NCBI GenBank assembly: GCA_900769745.1
Contig: CAAGHX010000244.1
Span: forward strand, 1 to 19,249
DNA: 19,249 bases
Reading direction: 5' to 3'
Source: an uncultured Alistipes sp.
Lineage (GTDB): Bacteria > Bacteroidota > Bacteroidia > Bacteroidales > Rikenellaceae
The position numbers were made by a program, and so were the translations under genes. Below the pieces are notes generated by a model, which did no database searches, was not told the origin of the DNA, and saw only the letters and a list, made by a program, of their open reading frames with translations. Below are positions 1 to 7,433 of this stretch, piece after piece (within the stretch, counting starts at the first letter, position 1; every line of letters starts with the position of its first letter).

Positions 1-741
1 TGCGAGCTTGCCCTCGTTGCGGTGTGCGTCAGCCAAACCAGCCTCCAAAGCTGCGATAGATGCCAAGTAACCGTCAACCTCCTCCTGTGAGTAAGCCTTG
101 CTCCAATCACGCTTGTTGAAGCGGTAAGCGATACCCAATGTTGCAGAGTAGATCTGACCATACTTGCCAGCTACTGGAGCGATGTAAGCAGGCATATCGT
201 GACCAGCTGAAAGGATACCCTTCAACTCGAGGTTGATATCCAACTGCTTGCAAACACGGAATGTGTTGATCAAACCTGCTGTAGCAGCGAAGCCTGAACC
301 ACCCTCAGCCTTAATGTCTACGAAGTTAACGCCTGCACCAGCAAACAACTTTGCATAGTATACGCGATCCTCACGGTAGCCACCAATCCAGTTAGAAAGG
401 TTGATAACCGCATCAGCGTGTGGCATAATCCAGTTGCTATTAACCTTGTTAGACTTGTTGAGCTCACCACCGATTACCTGAACGCGAGCACCCATGATAG
501 GGTTGAACCACTTTGTAAGGCCACCCTCAATCTGCCAACCGAGGTCACCAGTTGCCTGGTTTGTTGCAACGCCATCCCATGCAGTTGCGTTAACACCACC
601 TGCTACAGAGATCTCCCAGTTTGACCAGAAGCCGTTGTTCATAATACCCTTCCAGCGGAGTTTCTCTGCTGAAGTCTCCTGTGCAGCTACGTTAGCTACA
701 GAGAACGCTACAAGAGCGATAGAAAGTAAAAATTTTTTCAT
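1..741 (-). CDS. Outer-membrane beta-barrel protein, OmpA-family-like (3' end cut by the window edge)
   Basis: The frame is open from an ATG at 741 to base 1, giving 247 residues with no stop, so the C-terminus lies beyond the window. Residues 1-20 are a clear signal peptide (MKKFLLSIALVAFSVANVAA, followed by QE). Residues 30-215 alternate polar and hydrophobic stretches with many Gly, Trp and Tyr, ending in ATLGIAYRFN, typical of an outer-membrane barrel. From about residue 217 the sequence turns helical and charged (WSKAYSQEEVDGYLASIAALEAG), as in the linker that precedes a periplasmic peptidoglycan-binding OmpA domain in Bacteroidales porin-like proteins. That domain is inferred, not seen. 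Codon use (GGT, CGT, AAC, frequent GCA/GCT) suggests high expression. It has its own promoter about 120 nt upstream and lies downstream of nrdJ on the same strand. Confidence 0.8.
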   Translation of the reverse strand, partial: MKKFLLSIALVAFSVANVAAQETSAEKLRWKGIMNNGFWSNWEISVAGGVNATAWDGVATNQATGDLGWQIEGGLTKWFNPIMGARVQVIGGELNKSNKVNSNWIMPHADAVINLSNWIGGYREDRVYYAKLFAGAGVNFVDIKAEGGSGFAATAGLINTFRVCKQLDINLELKGILSAGHDMPAYIAPVAGKYGQIYSATLGIAYRFNKRDWSKAYSQEEVDGYLASIAALEAGLADAHRNEGKLA

Positions 742-810
742 AATTTAATTAGTTTATTGTGCTGTTATTTTATAACCCTGTTTACACATATATATTAAGT
801 ACCTCGCATA

Positions 811-836
811 GCGCATTTCCCTTGCGAAAAATGCGC
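811..836 (-). promoter_or_regulatory. Perfect 8-bp hairpin in the 5' leader of the outer-membrane protein gene
   Basis: Bases 811-818 (GCGCATTT) and 829-836 (AAATGCGC) are exact reverse complements around a 10-nt loop. The hairpin lies inside the predicted leader, between the promoter at 868-898 and the ATG at 741. There is no T-run after it on the minus strand and the distal gene is the one it precedes, so an mRNA-stabilising or regulatory leader structure is more likely than a terminator. The role is inference. Confidence 0.45.
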
Positions 837-867
837 CGAATACGATTTAATACCGCATATACAGATG

Positions 868-898
868 CAAAGGTGGAAATAAAAATATTAAAAAGCAA
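868..898 (-). promoter_or_regulatory. Promoter of the outer-membrane protein gene
   Basis: Read on the minus strand, TTG (898-896), a 20-nt spacer and CACCTTTG (875-868) match the Bacteroidetes primary-sigma pattern TTG-N19/20-TAnnTTTG with one mismatch (C for T at the first -7 base). Transcription would start near 862, giving a leader of about 120 nt, long compared with the roughly 20-35 nt predicted for several other genes here. Confidence 0.55.
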
Positions 899-955
899 GA
901 AAATCAATTATTTTTTTGCGGTTTTTAATAAATTTATCCCATTCACAGCCTCTTT

Positions 956-3496
956 TTAACCACATTTTGAGTATCCGCACGACATACAAGTCAAGCAACC
1001 ATTTTGGTATGCCATCTCTTCCTGTCCGCAATGTGGGCACTTACCCTTAGAGCGTGTACCGTCGGCGATATACTGTTTAAGAGCTCGCTGCACACCATTT
1101 TTCCAGGTGTTGATGCTCTCACTATTGAGGTGCAAACCGTCGATAAGGTGTACCACCTTGTCGATAGGCATGCCGTGACGCAATACTCCCGAAATCAACT
1201 TTGCGTAGTTCCAGAACTCCTCGTCAAACAATCGAGAAATACCTCCAATTGTGTTGGTGTAGCCATAGCGGTCAGAGTACTGGAAGTCGTAACGCTTCGA
1301 GCCGTCCTCCTCGCGAACCTTCAAGATCCATCCCTTCGAAATCTTGCGTGGGATGTACATTGCATCCTCCTCAATCTTACCTGTGAAGATCTCGTATGGG
1401 CGTCCGTCCTGAATACCCACAAACGCAATCCAATCCTCGCTGCCGTTCTTGAAACGAACGATGTCGGCAGGGATAGACTTTGGACGCTTCTGTGCTGCTG
1501 TGCCTGAATCGCACTTCTTGTTCTTGCTCTTAGTGTCGAGCAACACGCCTGTTCGGCAACCGTCACGATATACGGTCACACCCTTACAACCGCACTCCCA
1601 AGCTGTACGATATACCTCGGCAACCAACTCCTCCGATACATCGTTTGGAAGGTTTACAGTCACCGAAATAGAGTGGTCAACCCACTTCTGGATAGCACCC
1701 TGCATGCGAACCTTCGCAACCCAGTCGATGTCGTTGGCTGTAGCGCCAAAGTATGGCGAAGCCTTCAACCACTTGTTGAGCTCCTCATCGCTGATGCTCT
1801 GCAACTTAGATGTGTCGTAGCCATTCTGCTCCAACCACTTAACAAACTGGTGGTGATATACATAGTACTCCTCAAACTTCTCGCCCATCTCGTCGATAAA
1901 GTCGGCCTTCTTGCCTCTGTCTGATGGGTTGATCTTGCGGCGACGCTTATATACAGGACGGAACACAGGCTCGATACCCGATGTTGTCTGCGACATAAGC
2001 GATGTTGTGCCGGTAGGAGCGATTGTAAGCATGGCGATATTGCGGCGGCCACACTTTACCATCTCCTCGTAGAGCTCTGGGTCGTTCTCGCGGATACGAG
2101 CAATCATAGGATTGTTTGCCTCGCGAGCTGCCTCAAAGATTGGGAATGCACCACGCTCTGCAGCCATCTTTGTAGATGCGCGATAAGCCTCCAATGCCAA
2201 TGCGCGGTGTACCGATACTGCAAACTCAATAGCCTCGTCAGAGCCATAACGCAAGCCCAAAGCTGCCAACATATCACCCTCGGCAGTGATGCCAAGACCT
2301 GTACGGCGGCCCTTGAGAGCCATATCCTTAATCTTCTTCCACAACTCAAGCTCAACACGGCGGATGTCCTCCTCCTCGGGGTCGCTTGCCACCTTGTTGA
2401 TAATGAGCTCCACCTTCTCCAACTCCAGGTCGATGATGTCGTCCATCATGCGCATCGCCTTGCCGACGTGCTCCTTGAAGAGGTCGAAGTTGAACTTAGC
2501 CTCTGGGGTAAATGGATTCTCCACATAACCTAACAAGTTGAGTGCCAACAATCGACAGCTGTCGTAAGGGCACAATGGAATCTCGCCACAAGGGTTGGTC
2601 GAAACAGTTGTAAAGCCCTTGTCGGCATAGCAATCGGGGATAGACTCACGAATGATTGTATCCCAGAACAATACGCCAGGCTCAGCTGACTGCCAAGCGT
2701 TGTGGATAATCTTCTCCCACAACTTCTTAGCGTCGATTTCAACCTCCATCTTAGGCTTCTTTGAGTTGATTGGGAACTGCTGCTTGTAGGGCTTACCTTC
2801 CTTAGCGGCCTTCATAAACTCGTCGTCAACCTTGATCGATACGTTTGCGCCTGTCACCTTGCCCGATTGAGTTTTAGCGTCGATAAAACGCTCAGCATCG
2901 GGGTGCTTGATTGAGAGCGAGAGCATCAAAGCTCCACGGCGGCCGTCCTGAGCCACCTCGCGTGTAGAGTTTGAGTAGCGCTCCATAAATGGCACGATAC
3001 CGGTTGATGTAAGAGCAGAGTTGAGTACAGGTGTGCCTGTTGGACGCAACTCCGAGAGGTCGTGACCTACACCGCCACGGCGCTTCATAAGCTGCACCTG
3101 CTCCTCGTCCATACGGAAGATACCTCCGTATGAGTCGGCGTGCTCACGGTTACCGATAACGAAACAGTTAGAGAGTGATGCCACCTGCAGGTTGTTACCA
3201 ATACCTGTCATAGGGCCACCCTGAGGGATGATGTAGCGGAAGTGGTCGAGCAACGCGAACACCTCGTCGCGACTCATTGGGTTGGGGTAGTTGTTCTCGA
3301 TGCGCTCAATCTCGGCTGCAATACGGTGGTGCATATCTTCGGGTGTGCGCTCGTAGATATGACCGTATGAGTCCTTCAACGCATACTTACTCACCCAAAC
3401 CGTAGCGGCGAGTTCATCGCCACCGAAGTACTCTTTCGACGCGGCAACTGCCTCGTCGTAGCTAACTTCGGGAAGAGTAGAGTTAGGTTTTGTCAT
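956..3496 (-). CDS. nrdJ: Adenosylcobalamin-dependent (class II) ribonucleotide reductase
   Basis: 846 residues, the usual size for Bacteroidetes NrdJ. The enzyme reduces ribonucleotides to deoxyribonucleotides in the cytoplasm, using coenzyme B12 to make the active-site thiyl radical. Visible active-site features are SLSNCFVIGN (C111), NPCGE at 301-305 (N301, C303, E305) and C314. The 11-residue spacing from C303 to C314 matches the radical Cys and redox Cys of characterised class II enzymes, with C111 as the other half of the redox pair. APTGTTSLMSQTTSGIEP is the conserved phosphate-site region. A linker near 690-700 leads to a TSCPD-type domain, and the C-terminus carries C820, C823, C834, C837, C840 and C845, a Zn-ribbon-like or redox-shuttling tail. 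The ATG at 3496 starts the conserved N-terminus. No convincing -33/-7 pair or B12 riboswitch was found in the 216 bp upstream. It is monocistronic by spacing. Confidence 0.97.
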   Translation of the reverse strand: MTKPNSTLPEVSYDEAVAASKEYFGGDELAATVWVSKYALKDSYGHIYERTPEDMHHRIAAEIERIENNYPNPMSRDEVFALLDHFRYIIPQGGPMTGIGNNLQVASLSNCFVIGNREHADSYGGIFRMDEEQVQLMKRRGGVGHDLSELRPTGTPVLNSALTSTGIVPFMERYSNSTREVAQDGRRGALMLSLSIKHPDAERFIDAKTQSGKVTGANVSIKVDDEFMKAAKEGKPYKQQFPINSKKPKMEVEIDAKKLWEKIIHNAWQSAEPGVLFWDTIIRESIPDCYADKGFTTVSTNPCGEIPLCPYDSCRLLALNLLGYVENPFTPEAKFNFDLFKEHVGKAMRMMDDIIDLELEKVELIINKVASDPEEEDIRRVELELWKKIKDMALKGRRTGLGITAEGDMLAALGLRYGSDEAIEFAVSVHRALALEAYRASTKMAAERGAFPIFEAAREANNPMIARIRENDPELYEEMVKCGRRNIAMLTIAPTGTTSLMSQTTSGIEPVFRPVYKRRRKINPSDRGKKADFIDEMGEKFEEYYVYHHQFVKWLEQNGYDTSKLQSISDEELNKWLKASPYFGATANDIDWVAKVRMQGAIQKWVDHSISVTVNLPNDVSEELVAEVYRTAWECGCKGVTVYRDGCRTGVLLDTKSKNKKCDSGTAAQKRPKSIPADIVRFKNGSEDWIAFVGIQDGRPYEIFTGKIEEDAMYIPRKISKGWILKVREEDGSKRYDFQYSDRYGYTNTIGGISRLFDEEFWNYAKLISGVLRHGMPIDKVVHLIDGLHLNSESINTWKNGVQRALKQYIADGTRSKGKCPHCGQEEMAYQNGCLTCMSCGYSKCG

Positions 3497-3549
3497 GGTC
3501 TTTTGATCTATTTATTTAATTTTCATATGTTTGCGTCAAATAAAAGAGT

Positions 3550-3573
3550 GTTGCGCCCATGCGATAGGGCAAC
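3550..3573 (-). promoter_or_regulatory. Hairpin upstream of nrdJ
   Basis: On the minus strand GTTGCCC ... GGGCGCAAC forms a stem of GTTGC/GCAAC plus CC/GG with one bulged G, 54 nt before the nrdJ ATG. It may be a leader structure. It is short, and no B12-box-like sequence accompanies it, so the functional meaning is uncertain. Confidence 0.25.
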
Positions 3574-3660
3574 TTTCACCACTACAAATTTCTGAAAATT
3601 TGGAGCGAATTGTACTCTCTTTGCGGTAGATTTTTCGACAAGTTATTAACTTATTAATGA

Positions 3661-3692
3661 AATATGCGCCGGAGGCTACTCCGACGCATATT
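3661..3692 (-). terminator. Terminator-like hairpin after ridA
   Basis: An 8-bp arm (3661-3668 with 3685-3692), one C/A mismatch and a further 5 bp (3670-3674 with 3679-3683) enclose the loop GCTA, starting 20 nt past the ridA stop. The minus-strand sequence after it is only moderately T-rich (TCATTAATAA), so this is a weak intrinsic terminator or a 3'-end stabilising stem. Confidence 0.55.
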
Positions 3693-3712
3693 AACTGTCG
3701 TAGTACTAAAAA

Positions 3713-4087
3713 TTATTTAACTGCGATGGCATCAATCTCCACCTTAGCACCCATTGGGAGTTTGGCAACCTCATAGCAAACACGTGCTGGCATCTGCTCT
3801 GTGAAGAATGTTGCATATACTCCGTTCATGGCGGCGAAATCGCCAATGTCGTCGAGCAGCACTGTTACCTTAGCAACGTCGGCGTAGTCGTAACCAGCCT
3901 CGCGAAGGATGTGGCCAATGTTTGTGAGCGACTGACGAGTCTGCTCCTCGATGCCCTCGGCCATCTTACCCGTAGCAGCGTCGATTGGGAGCTGACCAGA
4001 AACATAGATAGTGCCGTTATTTTCAACTGCTTGTGAGTATGGCCCAACCGCCTTTGGCGCGTTGGGTGAAGCTATAATCTTTTTCAT
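3713..4087 (-). CDS. ridA: RidA-family enamine/imine deaminase (Rid/YER057c/UK114)
   Basis: 124 residues, full family length. RidA proteins are cytoplasmic trimers that hydrolyse reactive 2-aminoacrylate-type enamines and imines produced by PLP enzymes, protecting them from damage. Visible hallmarks are the N-terminal SPNAPKAVGPYSQA (Y17), YVSGQLPID (G31) and the C-terminal signature PARVCYEVAKLPMGAKVEID, with substrate-carboxylate-binding R102 and E117 at the positions expected for active members. The ATG at 4087 gives the normal N-terminus. A perfect -7 box (TATCTTTG, minus strand, 4123-4116) lies just upstream and predicts a leader of about 22 nt. It is divergent from the META lipoprotein gene. 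Confidence 0.95.
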   Translation of the reverse strand: MKKIIASPNAPKAVGPYSQAVENNGTIYVSGQLPIDAATGKMAEGIEEQTRQSLTNIGHILREAGYDYADVAKVTVLLDDIGDFAAMNGVYATFFTEQMPARVCYEVAKLPMGAKVEIDAIAVK

Positions 4088-4115
4088 ACTGTGTTAAATT
4101 TATGTAATCAATACG

Positions 4116-4123
4116 CAAAGATA
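4116..4123 (-). promoter_or_regulatory. Promoter -7 box of ridA
   Basis: The minus strand reads TATCTTTG, an exact TAnnTTTG match, 29 nt before the ridA ATG. No TTG stands about 20 nt upstream, so the -33 element is weak or replaced by an activator site. It forms an inverted repeat with the plus-strand box at 4135-4142. Confidence 0.5.
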
Positions 4124-4134
4124 ACAAAAATCCC

Positions 4135-4142
4135 TATCTTTG
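4135..4142 (+). promoter_or_regulatory. Promoter -7 box of the META lipoprotein gene
   Basis: TATCTTTG is an exact TAnnTTTG match, with a predicted start near 4149 and a leader of about 70 nt. There is no clear TTG at -33. Together with the minus-strand box it makes a fully overlapping divergent promoter pair. Confidence 0.4.
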
Positions 4143-4218
4143 CCATACTGGAATGGCGTTTGATTACGTTATTTTTTTGTAAAACGCGAATTATCAATAT
4201 CTGGTAAAATAAATTTGT

Positions 4219-4638
4219 ATGAAAAAATTTTTCACATTGTCGATTATGGCCCTTTTGGTGGTGGCCGTAGGTGTAGGTTGCTGTGCTTGCCGCAAGGGCA
4301 AAAATAATAAATCACTCACAGGCCAGAAGTGGCATATGGTAAAGATGATGGAGCAGGAGCTGAGCATCAAGCCCGAGCAATTCCTCTTCTCGTTTGAGCA
4401 GGGTGGTAAGTTTGCGGGCGTTGCAGCTTGCAATACTTTGATGGGTGAGTATCAGATCACCGAGCGTGGCGATATGAAGTTTACAAATGTTGCCTCTACT
4501 CGCCGTATGTGCCGCGAGGCTGAGCTCGAGAGTCAGTTCTTGGCTATTCTTGGTCGCACAACTCATTATGAGATTGATGGCGATATGTTGATGCTTCTTT
4601 CAAACGGCGAGGTTCAGGTAATTTTGCAGGCAAAATAG
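4219..4638 (+). CDS. META-domain (HslJ-like) lipoprotein
   Basis: 139 residues. The N-terminus MKKFFTLSIMALLVVAVGVG followed by CCAC is a lipoprotein-like signal, with C21 or C22 the likely lipidated residue; the lipobox is not ideal. Residues 32-139 match the META/DUF306 fold: KSLTGQKWHMVKM, FSFEQGGKFAGVAACNTLMGEY (C71-N72), FTNVASTRRMC (C98), ELESQFLAILGRTTHYEI and GDMLMLLSNGEVQVIL. META proteins are envelope proteins linked to stress or drug tolerance in some bacteria, and their biochemical role is unclear. The start is the only ATG before the signal peptide; upstream bases are A/T-rich with no strong Shine-Dalgarno. It is transcribed alone and ends well before the terminator at 4800-4836. 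Confidence 0.85.
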   Translation: MKKFFTLSIMALLVVAVGVGCCACRKGKNNKSLTGQKWHMVKMMEQELSIKPEQFLFSFEQGGKFAGVAACNTLMGEYQITERGDMKFTNVASTRRMCREAELESQFLAILGRTTHYEIDGDMLMLLSNGEVQVILQAK

Positions 4639-4641
4639 CAC

Positions 4642-4737
4642 GAAGCTGTCTAACAAGGCTCTTTTGGCATCTGGCTCGTCCTCAAAATCCTCATTTACGA
4701 AAAGTAAACTGCGGTTTCTCGGACTTCGACCAGCTTC
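4642..4737 (+). repeat. Structured intergenic segment after the META lipoprotein gene
   Basis: GAAGCTG (4642-4648) and CAGCTTC (4731-4737) are perfect 7-bp complements enclosing about 80 nt. Inside is a small perfect stem, TTTAC (4694-4698) with GTAAA (4704-4708), closed by the loop GAAAA. No credible ORF or ribosome site is present. It runs directly into the dispersed element at 4738-4836. It could be a long 3' UTR or the body of a small RNA ending at the terminator; neither can be proven from sequence. Confidence 0.3.
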
Positions 4738-4836
4738 AAAATAGCTCTAGTTATACAACTTCTAATTTAATAGAGTAGGGTTAAGATAAAGAATGGATAA
4801 AGGGTTGTTCGATGTTTTCGGACAACCCTTTTTTTT
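4738..4836 (+). repeat. Dispersed two-hairpin element, copy A
   Basis: A 28-nt head (4738-4765) is 25/28 identical to 12713-12740, including the exact 16-mer GTTATACAACTTCTAA. The head holds a hairpin, ATAGC/GTTAT around TCTA. After a 34-nt spacer comes a terminator whose stem core (GGGTTGT ... GGACAAC) is shared with copy B. Copy A carries roughly 20 extra nt between head and terminator relative to copy B. Confidence 0.6.
4800..4836 (+). terminator. Strong intrinsic terminator (copy A)
   Basis: Bases 4800-4811 pair with 4819-4830 (12 bp, one T-G wobble) around the loop ATGTTTT, followed by a T-run through 4836. It is a classic Rho-independent terminator in the plus direction. It sits about 160 nt after the META lipoprotein stop and 20 nt past the end of the opposing metallophosphoesterase gene, so it may serve both convergent units. 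Confidence 0.85.
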
Positions 4837-4855
4837 GTTTTATTTGTGGGGAAAT

Positions 4856-5866
4856 TTATCTCTTCTTTAGTGGCATAATCACCACCTCGTAATAGGCTCC
4901 TCGGGCGTTGGCCTCCACAGTGAAGTGGGGCTTACCCTCTATTATGTCCACTCCGTTGGTGTGAACGTGGCCCGAGATTGAGGCCAGCAGGTTTGGAGCC
5001 GAGGTTACAGCCTTGTAGAAATCGTAGTCGGTCTGCGAGTGTCCTTCGGCGGGCCACTGCTCGCGGCGCTCAATTTTATATCCCGAGTCGCTCTTCTCGC
5101 CCCAGTCGGGGTGGCCGATGCCGTATGCTACACGGCGGCCAGGGGCATACAAAGGAATGTGCATCAGCAGAATAAATGGCTTACCCGATGCTATCACCTG
5201 CTTGGTGAGAGCCAACTGCTCGGGCAGTACATCGTAGGTCGATGTGTCGAGTATAAGCAGCTGAATTCCATTCGCATCCACCACATATCCATTCGGATTC
5301 TTGCCGCCAAACAGAGGCAATAGTCGCTCCTCGCGCCACTTACCACGCAGTGTGAGGCGGTCGCCCTCCATACCCTCATAGTGCCAGTCGTGGTTGCCGC
5401 AGGTGTAGTACCACTTGATGCCTGTCGAGTTCATTATCTCCTGTACCAGCTCCACACCTCGCTCCGAGGGGTAGCTCACCATATCGCCCAGCAGAGTTAT
5501 GGCGTCGGCCTTGTGGGCCTTGGCGAGCGCTGCGGTTGCACGAAGCGCCTCCTCGGGGTTGGTTGGCTGACCTGTCTGGAAATGGGTTGTCTTGTTGTAG
5601 GCTGAGGCCATACGCTTACTATTCTCGCGGTAGGGCTCCTCACGCTCATCGCTTATCCATAGGTGGGTGTCGGAGATAACAAATAGGCGTGTGGTATCCT
5701 CCACAGCTGCCGAGTAGATGTTAATCGAGGGGGCGTTGTACGAGAAGATGACTTCGCTTGCGGCTTTGCCACTCTTCTTTGAGCCTTTGTGCTGCTTCGC
5801 CTCGGCAGGGTGGAGCGCAGTGGCCACAAGAGCCAGTGCGAGCAGTATGGTTTGCAGATTCTTCAT
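4856..5866 (-). CDS. Secreted calcineurin-like metallophosphoesterase
   Basis: 336 residues with a signal peptide (residues 1-23, LLALALVATALHPAEA). The dinuclear-metal phosphoesterase motifs appear in order: DTH (D66, H68), GDM (D128), GNHD (N158, H159, D160), H236 in LLMHIPLY and GHVH (H300, H302). All expected metal ligands are present, so an active enzyme in the periplasm or at the surface is expected; the substrate (phosphomonoester, diester or nucleotide) is not evident. A lysine-rich stretch follows the signal peptide. It is the last gene of the cstA operon, starting 9 nt after the polyferredoxin stop, and the shared transcript is the main hint about its role. Confidence 0.88.
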   Translation of the reverse strand: MKNLQTILLALALVATALHPAEAKQHKGSKKSGKAASEVIFSYNAPSINIYSAAVEDTTRLFVISDTHLWISDEREEPYRENSKRMASAYNKTTHFQTGQPTNPEEALRATAALAKAHKADAITLLGDMVSYPSERGVELVQEIMNSTGIKWYYTCGNHDWHYEGMEGDRLTLRGKWREERLLPLFGGKNPNGYVVDANGIQLLILDTSTYDVLPEQLALTKQVIASGKPFILLMHIPLYAPGRRVAYGIGHPDWGEKSDSGYKIERREQWPAEGHSQTDYDFYKAVTSAPNLLASISGHVHTNGVDIIEGKPHFTVEANARGAYYEVVIMPLKKR

Positions 5867-5875
5867 ATTTATAGC

Positions 5876-7405
5876 CTATTTGTGTGTTTTGTATCCTTTT
5901 ACCTCTATTGCCTTTTGGGGTTTTGCGGGGCAGAGGTATTCGCAGCGGCCGCAACCTATGCAGAGAGCCTTCTCAATTTCGGGATATGTGCGGCGGTCGA
6001 AGGGCGATTTCACCATCTTGATAGCCTCGGCAGGGCAGTGCTCGGCACAGTTGCCACACTCCACTCCATCTACCGATACTATGCATCTGTCGCGGTGGAA
6101 TACGGCGTGACCGATGAATGTCATCTTCTTCTCCTCGCTATCGAGCAGGTTGATAGCTCCCGTTGGGCACACCTCGCCACAGAGGGTGCAGTCATAGAGG
6201 CAATAGCCTTTGTCATAACGCATTACGGGCTGCATCACTCCCTGTAGGCCATACTCTGTGACGGCTGGCTGCAAGACGTGTGTAGGGCATTTGCTCACGC
6301 AGAGGTGGCAGGCGGTACACTTGGCGTGCAGGTTGCTCAGGCTGCCAGTTCCTGGAGGAGCAACGGGGCGTGGGCCGCCCTTTCCCTTGCCATTGTGTTG
6401 ACCTTGCGCCAAAACCTTTTGTGATAGTGGCAGGGTGGCTGCTATTGCCACCGACGAGAGGAATTTTCCTCGCGACATATCAGCCGAGTCGCTTTTGCGA
6501 GTGGGCTCGAGGAGCTCGGTGGATTTATTTTGAGTGTTGTTCCTTGCTATCTCGATGGGCGAGAATGATATCGCCTTTTGTGCGCAGTTGTCTATGCAGT
6601 CGAAGCATACAACGCAGCGTGTTGGGTCGATGGTGTGGGTTGCGGGGTCAATACACTCGCTCTTGCACTTGCGGGCGCAGAGTCCGCACGAGTTGCACTT
6701 CGAGGTGTCGATTTTCACCTTCATCAACGCCACTCGGCTCACCTCGCCAAGCAGAGTGCCTACGGGGCAAAATGAGTTGCAGTAGCGTCGGCCCCAAAGC
6801 CACGCAACAGCTCCGATTGCGAGCATCGTCACAAGGGCAATCAGCGAGCTGAGCCAGCTGATGCTGATTGTCTCTCGGCCAAAGGTGTCGCCTACGGTGA
6901 GAGACAGAGAGTTGTTTATGGCCTGTACTACTGGTCGCAAGCCGTCGTAGATGATTCGTCCGAAGATGCTGTAAGGGTCTACGAAGGCCACCAAAGCGCC
7001 AATGCCAATCGCAATGCCAATGGCGGTGATAGCCAAAATGGTGTATCGCAAGATATTGTCGGCCTTGCGGAAGGCAAAACGTGTGGCGGCAGCTTTACTT
7101 CGGCTATTTCGCAGAGCATTCACACCATCCTGCGCAACGCCCAGCGGGCAGATTGTCGAGCAGTAGATGCGGCCGAAAAATAGCGTGACTAAGAGTATCA
7201 GCGTTACGGTTGTGATGCTGATGCTCAGCAATGCGGGGATAAATTGCCAGCGAGCAATGGCCGAAGCTATGCGGTGCACTCCATCAATGGCGGGCGTGCC
7301 GTTGCCCCAGTCGGCAAAGGCCACCAAGGCCAGCGCAAGGCAGAACATAGCCACTATGATGCGCACTATTCGCAGTGGGTTGTATATCTTTCGCTTTTTG
7401 CTCAT
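5876..7405 (-). CDS. NapH/NapG-like membrane polyferredoxin (4Fe-4S quinol-dehydrogenase type)
   Basis: 509 residues from the ATG at 7405; an in-frame TTG at 7411 would add two residues but ATG is preferred. The first half resembles NapH/NosR/CcoG-type proteins: about five membrane segments and two CxxxCP motifs (C82/C86 in GRIYCSTICPLG, C209/C213 in GRRYCNSFCPVG), then ferredoxin motifs at C237-C247 and C264-C274. At 310-331 a Tat-like stretch (MSRGKFLSSVAIAATLPLSQ) is followed by a NapG-like half with four more CxxCxxCxxxCP-type sites (363-373, 402-413, 441-457, 482-492). Up to six 4Fe-4S clusters are possible. In known systems such proteins pass electrons between menaquinol and periplasmic or membrane partners. 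No nitrate or nitrous-oxide reductase lies nearby, so the partner is unknown; the adjacent Fe-S aldo/keto reductase is the obvious candidate. Confidence 0.85.
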   Translation of the reverse strand: MSKKRKIYNPLRIVRIIVAMFCLALALVAFADWGNGTPAIDGVHRIASAIARWQFIPALLSISITTVTLILLVTLFFGRIYCSTICPLGVAQDGVNALRNSRSKAAATRFAFRKADNILRYTILAITAIGIAIGIGALVAFVDPYSIFGRIIYDGLRPVVQAINNSLSLTVGDTFGRETISISWLSSLIALVTMLAIGAVAWLWGRRYCNSFCPVGTLLGEVSRVALMKVKIDTSKCNSCGLCARKCKSECIDPATHTIDPTRCVVCFDCIDNCAQKAISFSPIEIARNNTQNKSTELLEPTRKSDSADMSRGKFLSSVAIAATLPLSQKVLAQGQHNGKGKGGPRPVAPPGTGSLSNLHAKCTACHLCVSKCPTHVLQPAVTEYGLQGVMQPVMRYDKGYCLYDCTLCGEVCPTGAINLLDSEEKKMTFIGHAVFHRDRCIVSVDGVECGNCAEHCPAEAIKMVKSPFDRRTYPEIEKALCIGCGRCEYLCPAKPQKAIEVKGYKTHK

Positions 7406-7433
7406 AATCAATTCTTTGAGAGGTTTGTTGCCG

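Noticed and set aside
1..30. Adapter or vector sequence at the left edge
   Set aside because: The bases translate in frame as part of the outer-membrane protein and match no adapter I know.
3497..3660. Cobalamin riboswitch upstream of the B12-dependent nrdJ
   Set aside because: The space is short and no B12-box-like sequence was seen; only a small hairpin is visible.
4210..4217. TAAATTTG as a -7 box directly before the META lipoprotein ATG
   Set aside because: It would put the start site inside the coding region and has no TTG at about 20 nt upstream; more likely a chance match in A/T-rich sequence.
7406..7411. TTG start adding two residues to the polyferredoxin
   Set aside because: An ATG two codons later (7405) begins a normal N-terminus; nothing favours the rarer codon.
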